In this document: positions 50,351 through 57,392 of the stretch, piece after piece
Layout: each line of letters opens with the position of its first letter
How positions within the stretch are numbered: the stretch's first letter is position 1
Source of the DNA: Brevibacillus choshinensis
GTDB lineage: Bacteria; Bacillota; Bacilli; Brevibacillales; Brevibacillaceae
Direction of reading: 5' to 3'
Length of the DNA: 64,000 bases
NCBI RefSeq assembly: GCF_001420695.1
Contig: NZ_LJJB01000010.1
Span: forward strand, 536,140 to 600,139
Notes under the pieces: model-generated
What the model saw: only the letters and a program-made list of their open reading frames with translations
What the model was told of the DNA's origin: nothing
The model's database searches: none
Made by a program: the position numbers and the translations under genes

Positions 50351-52036
50351 TTACAGTTTTTTCGGCTTGAATGAATCTGCTGCTCCTGGAGGTCCACCAA
50401 AAGGCTTGGCCATTGGACCGACAGCATTCATGTCGACAACGATCATGGATGGCTTTCTGCGAGCCACTGCCGCTTCCAGCTCAGCAACGAACTCTTCTGG
50501 AGAACCAATGCGCTCTGCTTCAAAGCCCATCGATTTCGCCATCATGACAAAGTCTGGGCTAACCAGATCAACCGCTACCTGACGGCCATACGCTGCATCC
50601 TGAATGTTGCGTAGAACACCGTAGCCTTGGTCATCAAAGAGTACAACGATCAAAGGCAGGTTTTCTTGAACGGCAACGGGCATCTCGCCAACATTGAGCA
50701 TGTATCCACCGTCACCGGCCATCAGGACGACTACACGGTCCAATTGACCCGTTTGTGCACCTAATGCTGTCGGCAAGCCTTGTCCAATCCCACCACCGGA
50801 AGCGTGAATGGACGTGCGAGGCTCGTAAATTTCAAACAATCGGCTACCCCATACATTCGCAGGAACGGTTACGTCACGTACCAGGATGGCATCTTTCGGC
50901 AATACTTTGCGCATGCCATCTACGAATTTCTCGTATGGACCTAATGTATCGCGGAGAATGCCGCGGATTTTTTCTCTTACGGATTTCACTTCTGTTACAT
51001 ACTCTGCATTTGGTGTTACGCTTTGTGCTGCTAGCTCTTCATTCAACGCGTTCAGGATCGCTTTTGCTTCTCCCAAGAGACCATGTGTAATTTCGTAGTT
51101 GCGGTTGAATGCGCTCCAGTCTGCATCGATACTGATGTGCGCTTCTGGTGCAGTCACTTTCCAGTTGGCTGTTTCGTTGCCACGGAAGCGAACGCCTACA
51201 CTGATCAACAGATCTGATTGCTTCAACAGTGCTTTTACATCTTCATACGCTGCGAAATGACCTATGCATTGTGGATGATCCTCTGGAATAGAGCCTTTTC
51301 CGGACTGGCTCGTGATCACAGCCGCACCTGTCAGTTCAGCCAGCTTGGTCAGTTCAGCAGAAGCTTCGGAGGAGATGACGCCTCCGCCTGCCCAGATGAC
51401 TGGACGACGAGCAGCTGCTACCAGCTTGGTTACTTCAGCTGGAATATGTGGAGCTACTTCTTGAGCAGTTACTGCTTGAACTGCTTCAATCACGCTATTT
51501 GGAATGATCGCAGATTGAAAGTCGATCGGAATCTCTAGCGATACAGGACCGCGTGGAGCCGTTGTTGCGTTTTGAATCGCTTGGCGTACCACAGCAGCAG
51601 CTTGTTCCGGCTTGCGCAGACGATACGCTTCTTTACAGCAGCCGTTCATCATCGACAGCTGGTCTTTACATTCGTGAATGTACCCTCTGCCTGTTCCCAA
51701 GTACTTGGAGGAAACTTCACCCGTCAGATGCAGGACAGGAGTTCCCGCAGCCCATGCCTCTACCAAAGAACCTGCTGCGTTACCTGCTCCGCTACCTGTA
51801 CTCGTGATGACAACACCGAGTTTGCCAGTCGAGCGCGCATAGCCGTCTGCCATATTGGCAGCACCGCTCTCACCGCGGGAGCAAACGATCCGAATGCTTC
51901 CTTCGCGCAGCAGCGCATCGTAGATTGGCATATTATGAATACTTACTACACCGAAAACGACTTCTACTCCGGCGCGAACAAGCTCCGCAACGACTGCGTC
52001 TGCCGTAGTGAATTCCATTTGCCCATTAGTTGTCAT
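50351..52036 (-). CDS. thiamine diphosphate enzyme (acetolactate synthase-like decarboxylase/lyase)
   Basis: 561 residues. The catalytic Glu is in CSRGESGAANMADGYAR (near 53); the ThDP/Mg motif is MAGDGGYMLNVGEMPVAVQ (near 440) followed by VLFDDQGYGVLRN. The SLEIPIDFQ and TSTGSGAGNAAG blocks are general for the family. It is not a true acetolactate synthase by context, since no ilv genes are near. It is paired with an aldehyde dehydrogenase, so a benzoylformate decarboxylase-like or benzaldehyde lyase-like role that yields an aldehyde is the likely option. Confidence 0.85.
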   Translation of the reverse strand: MTTNGQMEFTTADAVVAELVRAGVEVVFGVVSIHNMPIYDALLREGSIRIVCSRGESGAANMADGYARSTGKLGVVITSTGSGAGNAAGSLVEAWAAGTPVLHLTGEVSSKYLGTGRGYIHECKDQLSMMNGCCKEAYRLRKPEQAAAVVRQAIQNATTAPRGPVSLEIPIDFQSAIIPNSVIEAVQAVTAQEVAPHIPAEVTKLVAAARRPVIWAGGGVISSEASAELTKLAELTGAAVITSQSGKGSIPEDHPQCIGHFAAYEDVKALLKQSDLLISVGVRFRGNETANWKVTAPEAHISIDADWSAFNRNYEITHGLLGEAKAILNALNEELAAQSVTPNAEYVTEVKSVREKIRGILRDTLGPYEKFVDGMRKVLPKDAILVRDVTVPANVWGSRLFEIYEPRTSIHASGGGIGQGLPTALGAQTGQLDRVVVLMAGDGGYMLNVGEMPVAVQENLPLIVVLFDDQGYGVLRNIQDAAYGRQVAVDLVSPDFVMMAKSMGFEAERIGSPEEFVAELEAAVARRKPSMIVVDMNAVGPMAKPFGGPPGAADSFKPKKL

Positions 52037-52059
52037 GTTATTATTCTCGCCCCTTCACA

Positions 52060-52851
52060 TTACAGCGCTTTTCCCAAAGCCCCCGCAACTTCGATTGTCG
52101 ATCCGGATACATAGCTTGCCTGTTCTGATGCCAGGAAGAGAATAACGCTCGCTACCTCTTCAGGCTGACCCACTCTACCAAGCGGGATGTTCCGTTTTTG
52201 TGCCAGATCATTGTAGTAGTCGGTTGGATCCATGTCTGGAGCGTTTTTCATCCGTCTGCGCTCCCATTGGTCCGTCGCAATCAATCCGAGGCTCACCGAG
52301 TTGACCAAAATGTTGTTTGGAGCAAGCTCGTGTGACAACGTTTTGCTCAGATTCAACAGTCCTGCGCGCGTTGCTGCTGTCGCTACCATGTGACGCTCTG
52401 GTTCTTTTGCCAGCGTCGCGTTGATGTTGACGATTCGGCCGCCACCACGCTTGAGCAAGTGTGGATGAACCGCACGAACGGCGTTGATGATGGCGAAATA
52501 CTTCAGATCGATCTGTTGTCTCCACTGTTCATCCGTAATGTCAAAGAAGTACCCCATGACGCTTTGTCCAGCTGCATTAACCAAAATGTCCACGCCGCCA
52601 AACGTTTCTGCCGCTCCGTCAATAAAACGGGTAACGTCTTCTTTATTCGTCACATCACAGGTCTCAGCGAACACCTGTTCAGAAGGAGCGAATGCTGCGA
52701 GATGAGCAACGGCCCCTTCCATACGCTGTTGATCGCGTCCACAAATGGCGACTTTTGCACCCTCTTGCAAGAACATTTCGGCTGCCTTCAGGCCTACCCC
52801 AGATGTTCCGCCCATGATTACCGCGACTTTATTTTTCAGTCCCAAATCCAT
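52060..52851 (-). CDS. SDR-family protein lacking the usual YxxxK catalytic pair
   Basis: 263 residues. The cofactor motif is VAVIMGGTSGVGLKA and NAG is VNAAGQSVMG. The usual S...YxxxK is replaced: the Ser position lies in VNINATLAKEP and the Tyr/Lys position in MVATAATRAGLLNL, where Thr and Arg stand in place of Tyr and Lys. The rest of the fold is intact, including LILFLASEQASYVSG-like end (VILFLASEQASYVSGSTIEV). It may use another mechanism or bind a cofactor without reduction. The start at 52851 is preferred over a GTG at 52863 that touches GGGGGA. It follows the extradiol dioxygenase by 42 bp. Confidence 0.85.
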   Translation of the reverse strand: MDLGLKNKVAVIMGGTSGVGLKAAEMFLQEGAKVAICGRDQQRMEGAVAHLAAFAPSEQVFAETCDVTNKEDVTRFIDGAAETFGGVDILVNAAGQSVMGYFFDITDEQWRQQIDLKYFAIINAVRAVHPHLLKRGGGRIVNINATLAKEPERHMVATAATRAGLLNLSKTLSHELAPNNILVNSVSLGLIATDQWERRRMKNAPDMDPTDYYNDLAQKRNIPLGRVGQPEEVASVILFLASEQASYVSGSTIEVAGALGKAL

Positions 52852-52893
52852 CGGTTTCTCCACTCCCCCAAGGCTAGTGCCAGTTAGTCGAAT

Positions 52894-53811
52894 TTATTGT
52901 TTGTTGACGAGCTTGGTAGCCCAGCCCTCGTCGGGATCGCCTTGCATAGACGCACGCGCTCCTGGTGGTGGAGGTCCTGCAATTCCCCATTGGTCCATCA
53001 AATGCGGTACGCGCTTCCAGACCAGTGCTTGCCATTTGTCGTCATCCTCTACGGTTGTCAGGTAGCAGGTGTATTCCATGACATAGCCGGCTGGATCGCG
53101 GAAATAACAGAAGATGTTGTTACCAGGACCGTGACGACCAGGTCCCCACATCGGCTCGACGTCTGCTTTGCGTACATTGCCGATGCCTCGCATGACTTCG
53201 TCTACACTCTCAACTTCATAAGCAATGTGGTTCACAGATGCATGTGCATCCTGGTTGAAAGCGAGGGAGTGATGGTTTTTGTTGCAGCGCAGGAAAACCA
53301 TTTGATGCTCGCTCCAGTCCGTTACCTTGAAGCCCAGGACTTTCGTGTAGAAGTCCGTAATCATGTCGATGTCTTTCGTGTTCATCACCACGTGGTTCAA
53401 TTTGATCGGATCCACGTTTTTCTTGCTCCAGTCTTTCGTGTGGATCTCTACCCAACAAGACAGTTCGATACAACGACCTTCTGGATCAAGAAAGCGCAAT
53501 CCGTAGCCTGCACCTGCTTCATCGAGGTAGGCTGGCTCAGCAACAAGTGGAATGCCCAGTTCTTTCAGCTTTTCAGCCGCTGTGTCTACGGCATTCTTGT
53601 CGATCATGCCAAAAGCGATATGGTGCAGCCCGCGTTTTTCCCCCGCTTGCAAATGAAGGATGTGGTTTTCGGAGCCTGCTCCACGGAAGTAGACATTGTT
53701 CTCATCTTCTTGAAGCTTATCTAGACCCCAAATCTTTTCGTAGAAGTCTGCATGTTCTTTCAAGACGGGCGTAAACAAACTGATATGCCGCAAATGGGTG
53801 ATACCTAGCAT
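52894..53811 (-). CDS. extradiol (catechol 2,3-dioxygenase-like) VOC dioxygenase
   Basis: 305 residues with two VOC domains; the C-terminal one is catalytic. Fe(II) ligands are His in IKLNHVVMNTKD (about 145), His in ASVNHIAYEVESVD (about 205) and Glu in RDPAGYVMEYTCYL (about 258). GYVMEYTCYL is the type I extradiol signature region. It cleaves a catechol next to its hydroxyls after the Rieske and SDR steps. The start at 53811 is set by GAGGTGAAG. First gene of the long operon. Confidence 0.9.
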   Translation of the reverse strand: MLGITHLRHISLFTPVLKEHADFYEKIWGLDKLQEDENNVYFRGAGSENHILHLQAGEKRGLHHIAFGMIDKNAVDTAAEKLKELGIPLVAEPAYLDEAGAGYGLRFLDPEGRCIELSCWVEIHTKDWSKKNVDPIKLNHVVMNTKDIDMITDFYTKVLGFKVTDWSEHQMVFLRCNKNHHSLAFNQDAHASVNHIAYEVESVDEVMRGIGNVRKADVEPMWGPGRHGPGNNIFCYFRDPAGYVMEYTCYLTTVEDDDKWQALVWKRVPHLMDQWGIAGPPPPGARASMQGDPDEGWATKLVNKQ

Positions 53812-53849
53812 CCACTTCACCTCTTTTTTTATTTTCACGTTTCGTATAT

Positions 53850-53862
53850 AAAACGTTGTTTC
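53850..53862. promoter_or_regulatory. IclR-type operator in the leader (site C)
   Basis: Minus strand TTCAGAAAC-AAC-GTTTTATAT (core 53862-53850), 39 bp before the dioxygenase start. It lies about 119 bp downstream of site D and could act as a roadblock or loop partner. Confidence 0.65.
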
Positions 53863-53873
53863 TGAAATTCACT

Positions 53874-53955
53874 AAAAAAAAGCGAGCCTTGTTGTTACCC
53901 TCTACGTAACGTACCCCCAAGCTCCTATCGGATGGAAACCTCGCCTTTTCGCATT
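53874..53955 (-). promoter_or_regulatory. structured leader with intrinsic-terminator-like end
   Basis: The minus-strand transcript from site D can fold as GCGAG (53945-53941) with CTCGC (53886-53882), or as GAGCTT with AAGGCTC around an inner GTTAC / GTAAC. CTC is shared, so these exclude each other. Eight T follow directly. This could be an attenuator of the operon, or simply the terminator of the MocR gene. Confidence 0.5.
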
Positions 53956-53962
53956 TTGTTTT

Positions 53963-54023
53963 ATATACAAAACAAAGTTTCTGATATGAATTTATTTTAA
54001 TTTTTTCGTAACTATCGTGTCAA
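53963..54023 (-). promoter_or_regulatory. main promoter of the aromatic operon with operator site D
   Basis: Minus strand TTGACA (54023-54018), 18-bp spacer, TAAAAT (53999-53994), then ATCAGAAAC-TTT-GTTTTGTAT (core 53981-53969) at the predicted start. Confidence 0.72.
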
Positions 54024-54057
54024 TACTAAAGATTTTGATTATTCCTCCTATATCCAA

Positions 54058-55437
54058 TCATATCCAGTCAATGACCTGCAGTCTGCTTTTTTTTTGCTGT
54101 TCTAACAAGCCTGAGACGGTATTGGCCACGATCTGAATTCCTCTTTCAATTTTTGCAAAGTCCGTCTGGATGATGCTGATGCGCAGTCCATAATTACGCC
54201 GAAACGTTCGCAAGTAGTTTTGTTCTGTCGAAGTCACTCTCACCTGCTGCAAGTGAAGTGCCGTGATCAAATCATGCAAATCGATCTCATCAGGAATCGA
54301 CATTCTGGCGAAAATGCCTCCATTCCCGATCCGAAAATCCATTTTTTGGGGGAGCAATCGTTCGCTGCAGTCGGCTAGCTGCTGCATCCGCAGCCGGTAT
54401 CTCTCCCGTACCAAAGAAGCGTGGTGATCGTACATGCCGCAGTTTAGATACAGCTCCAATGCGGCCTGGGACAAGGCAGACGTACTGGAATCACTGGATG
54501 CCTTGAACAGTCGAAACGTCTCCATCAAAGAAGTAGGGAGCACGACTGACGCTAATCGCAAACCAGGGAGCATGATCTTGGAAAAGCTCTTGACGTAGAT
54601 GACTTTACCAGCCTGATCGTACGAGTAGATTGGGTCCGCTTTGTCATCTGTATCCATATCCGCCAAATAATCATCTTCCACGATATAGACATCATATTTC
54701 TCAGCCAGTTTGGCAATACGCATTTTTTGCTCTGCTGTATAGCATGCCCCCAAAGGGTTGTGAAACCTAGGCACCGTATAAAAGAACTTGATGTGATTGT
54801 TGCGGAAATGTCGCTCCAGCTCATCGAGATCGATGCCATCCATCGTCCGCTCTATGCCGAGAGTCGTGACTCCCATCAGATCCAGGGAACGTAGCATGCC
54901 CTGGAAGGTAGGCTGCTCCACCAGCACCGCACCCTTTCCATTGGGAAACGGCATAGAAGCGAGTAAATGCAAGGCCTGCTGAGCCCCAGACACGACACAT
55001 ATTTGCGACGGCGATGCAAAGATTTGTGAATGAGCCAGATGCTTTTCCAATGCTCGCCTCAATGTAAAAAATCCTTGCGGGTCCGAATACGTAAAGAGAT
55101 GATCCTCATACAGCTCGATCGCTCGATTCAAGCAATGCTGAAAATCTTTGTACGGCATCACGTCCGCATCCGGGCTGGCTGAGGAAAAATCGATCCATTC
55201 CGTCGCTGCCTGCTTACCAAGCACTGGCCGCACTACGGCGTAATAGCCGCTTTTCGGAACGGAATAGATCAAGTGCTCTTTTTCCAGCTCCTGATACGCT
55301 CGGATGGCTGTATTTTTACTGCACGCCCACAGCTCGGACGCTGCACGAATCGAAGGTAGCTTTTCCCCCGGCTTGATCGTGCTCGATAATAGCTGCTCTT
55401 TTAAAAGCGCTTTCACAACTTCGTACTTGTTCTCCAT
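54058..55437 (-). CDS. MocR-type GntR/aminotransferase regulator
   Basis: 459 residues. The N-terminal GntR helix-turn-helix reads EKLPSIRAASELWACSKNTAIRAYQELEKEHLI. The rest is a fold I aminotransferase domain with HNPLGACYTAEQK, VEDDYLADMD and KVIYVKSFSKIMLPGLRL, whose Lys holds PLP. It senses an amine or PLP. It is divergent from the GNAT gene and probably controls it; a palindrome and direct repeats lie in the gap. Its 3' end faces the aromatic operon. Confidence 0.93.
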   Translation of the reverse strand: MENKYEVVKALLKEQLLSSTIKPGEKLPSIRAASELWACSKNTAIRAYQELEKEHLIYSVPKSGYYAVVRPVLGKQAATEWIDFSSASPDADVMPYKDFQHCLNRAIELYEDHLFTYSDPQGFFTLRRALEKHLAHSQIFASPSQICVVSGAQQALHLLASMPFPNGKGAVLVEQPTFQGMLRSLDLMGVTTLGIERTMDGIDLDELERHFRNNHIKFFYTVPRFHNPLGACYTAEQKMRIAKLAEKYDVYIVEDDYLADMDTDDKADPIYSYDQAGKVIYVKSFSKIMLPGLRLASVVLPTSLMETFRLFKASSDSSTSALSQAALELYLNCGMYDHHASLVRERYRLRMQQLADCSERLLPQKMDFRIGNGGIFARMSIPDEIDLHDLITALHLQQVRVTSTEQNYLRTFRRNYGLRISIIQTDFAKIERGIQIVANTVSGLLEQQKKSRLQVIDWI

Positions 55438-55458
55438 CTCTCATCCCCTCGAGCCAGA

Positions 55459-55475
55459 CTGTATGGGTACAGATG
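55459..55475. promoter_or_regulatory. candidate MocR operator
   Basis: CTGTA-TGGG-TACAG palindrome (55459-55472) overlapping an 11-bp word GGGTACAGATG (55465-55475), which is repeated exactly at 55551-55561 across the GNAT start codon, 86 bp apart. Paired sites of this type are common for MocR proteins. Confidence 0.6.
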
Positions 55476-55558
55476 TGAATTTATTTGTGTTTATATCTCT
55501 TTATGTTCAGTATATTTGATCACATAGACGTCAGTAAAGTGGATATAGGAGGGTACAG

Positions 55559-55993
55559 ATGATTTTTAAAAATGAAGAATTACCTTATTCCATCAATGAT
55601 ATGAAGGATTTATTGGACAAGGAACAGATCTTCCAGTGGCTCTCCACTTCGTATTGGGCATCGGAACGTCCCAAAGAACTGATTTTCGCCAGCTTTGAGC
55701 ATTCCATCTGCTTTGGGGTGTACGGAGAGACTGGACAAGTGGGGTTCGCCCGCGTTGTGACTGATTACACGACTTTTTCCTGGGTGTGCGATGTCTTTAT
55801 CGATCCTGCCCACCGTGGTAAAGGGCTGAGTAAATGGCTCATGGAAGTGATCGTCCAGCATCCTGCCATTGCCCATACCAACATGTTACTGGCAACGCGG
55901 GACGCGCATGGCTTATATGAGCAATACGGATTTGTCCGCAGAGAGGCGATGCGGCGTATGGCGAATGAACAGGCAAAAACCCCCGTGATTTGA
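55559..55993 (+). CDS. GNAT-family N-acetyltransferase
   Basis: 144 residues. SICFGVYGETGQVGFARVVTDY and the acetyl-CoA motif VFIDPAHRGKGLSKWLMEVI, then LLATRDAHGLYEQYGFVRRE. TATAGGAGGG precedes the ATG at good spacing. It is divergent from the MocR gene and is its likely target; it may acetylate an amine sensed by MocR. Confidence 0.9.
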   Translation: MIFKNEELPYSINDMKDLLDKEQIFQWLSTSYWASERPKELIFASFEHSICFGVYGETGQVGFARVVTDYTTFSWVCDVFIDPAHRGKGLSKWLMEVIVQHPAIAHTNMLLATRDAHGLYEQYGFVRREAMRRMANEQAKTPVI

Positions 55994-56035
55994 TCCGCAG
56001 GGGATTTCCCTATATAGTATCTCTTCTATATAAAT

Positions 56036-56074
56036 AGGATCATCCGGGCATAAGCAGCCAGGATGATCTTTTTC
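56036..56074 (+). terminator. terminator of the GNAT gene
   Basis: GATCATCC-G-GGC ... GCC-A-GGATGATC stem followed by TTTTTC. It may also serve the converging CapA-like gene. Confidence 0.85.
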
Positions 56075-56086
56075 ACTTTCGTTCGT

Positions 56087-57160
56087 CTACGGCTTGGAGG
56101 ACGTCTTTTCTGCTAGAGTGCTCGCAGCGTGACCCGCTTCGTCGAATTTCACCTGAAACGAGATCTTGTTCAATTTGTCGATCATCCGTTTGCGGTTCGT
56201 TGCATCCATCGGAGCTGGTTGTCCGTTGGTGATTTTGACAGGAATGACTTTGGAGGTCGTCGCCTTCTCCCCAAATGTCAGCTCTACCATCATCGCTTCC
56301 CTCCCTTTTGGATTGTACGAGGTGGTAAAGACGAAATTCCCTACACTGTAGTAAATCGGCACACCTTTGTACATCTCCATCCCCATCACCGAGTGACTAT
56401 GAGAACCGACGACCGCATCCACTCCGCTATCGATCAGCTTCCGCGCCATTTCCCGCGCATACGGCTCCGGCACGTCCTTGTACTCCAAATTCCAGTGCAT
56501 GACCGCGATGGTTATTTCGGACTGTGCCACCGCTTTTTTCACATAGGTGAGCATGGGTTCATACGAGTACGCGTGAGCCAGACCTGGCTTGTTTTTGCCT
56601 GCAAACCATTGCCGATTGGGCAGTACATGACTTAAGCCGATGACCGCGACACGCTTTCCGTTGATGGTGCGAACGAATGGTGTGAACGCTTCCTCCTCAT
56701 TTTTCCCCGCCCCGACAAAGCCAATCTGGTTCTTTTTCAAATGATCCATCGTATCAAATAAAGCGTCCATGCCGTAGTCCAAGGAATGGTTGTTGGCCAG
56801 ATTAACGACATCAATTCCAGCGTTCACTAATCCTTGCAAGGTTTGAGGCTTGGAGCGGTATGTATATTCTTTTTTCTCAGCCTGACCACGCATGCTCACG
56901 GACGTCTCCAGATTGCCAATGGTCAGATCTGCCTGCTTTAAAAAGTCTGCTGTTTTTTGAAACGGATAATCAACGCCATGTCGACTGATTTGGTTGCCAA
57001 CACTCTTATCCAGCATAATATCTCCCACAAAAGCGACGCGGATACTGTTTTCTGTCGTAGCTGCCTTCACCGGATTGCTATAGCTACCGACCGAACTGCC
57101 TGCGATTACTAGCATCGCAACTGTCAACGTCGTCACGCTTTTCCATCGTCCGATTTTCAT
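56087..57160 (-). CDS. secreted CapA/PgsA-like metallophosphatase-fold protein
   Basis: 357 residues. A Sec signal peptide (MKIGRWKSVTTLTVAMLVIAG, cut near VKA-A) is followed by VAFVGDIMLDKSVG, LTIGNLETSVS, VVNLANNHSLDYGMDALFDT, AVMHWNLEYKD and VVGSHSHSVMGMEMYKG, the CapA signature set (metal-binding Asp, Asn and His). The family takes part in poly-gamma-glutamate synthesis or capsule release, but many members stand alone as here, with no capBC genes near. Exported, likely acting on the cell surface. Confidence 0.88.
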   Translation of the reverse strand: MKIGRWKSVTTLTVAMLVIAGSSVGSYSNPVKAATTENSIRVAFVGDIMLDKSVGNQISRHGVDYPFQKTADFLKQADLTIGNLETSVSMRGQAEKKEYTYRSKPQTLQGLVNAGIDVVNLANNHSLDYGMDALFDTMDHLKKNQIGFVGAGKNEEEAFTPFVRTINGKRVAVIGLSHVLPNRQWFAGKNKPGLAHAYSYEPMLTYVKKAVAQSEITIAVMHWNLEYKDVPEPYAREMARKLIDSGVDAVVGSHSHSVMGMEMYKGVPIYYSVGNFVFTTSYNPKGREAMMVELTFGEKATTSKVIPVKITNGQPAPMDATNRKRMIDKLNKISFQVKFDEAGHAASTLAEKTSSKP

Positions 57161-57392
57161 GCACCTCTCTCAACGAGCTTCTACGCCCATTCTAGTAGGA
57201 GATGGACGTGAAGCCTGTTGAAGTCTGTCCGGCGCTGGGGAACATTTCCCGTGCAAAATCGACAGTTTTACACAAATGCGAAAAGAAGTGACATTTTGCG
57301 TTTTTCCTCTTTTCAAATGTCGAACCATGTTATAAACAAGTATAATGGAAAAAAATGACCTCGATCTGGAATGTATCGTGAAAGGAGGAACC

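Noticed and set aside
50351-52036. Acetolactate synthase of branched-chain amino acid synthesis
   Set aside because: No small subunit or ilv genes adjacent; it lies in an aromatic operon next to an aldehyde dehydrogenase.
53874-53955. T-box or known riboswitch
   Set aside because: GGGGGTAC resembles part of a T-box antiterminator, but the GGUACCGCG core, specifier loop and usual downstream genes are absent.
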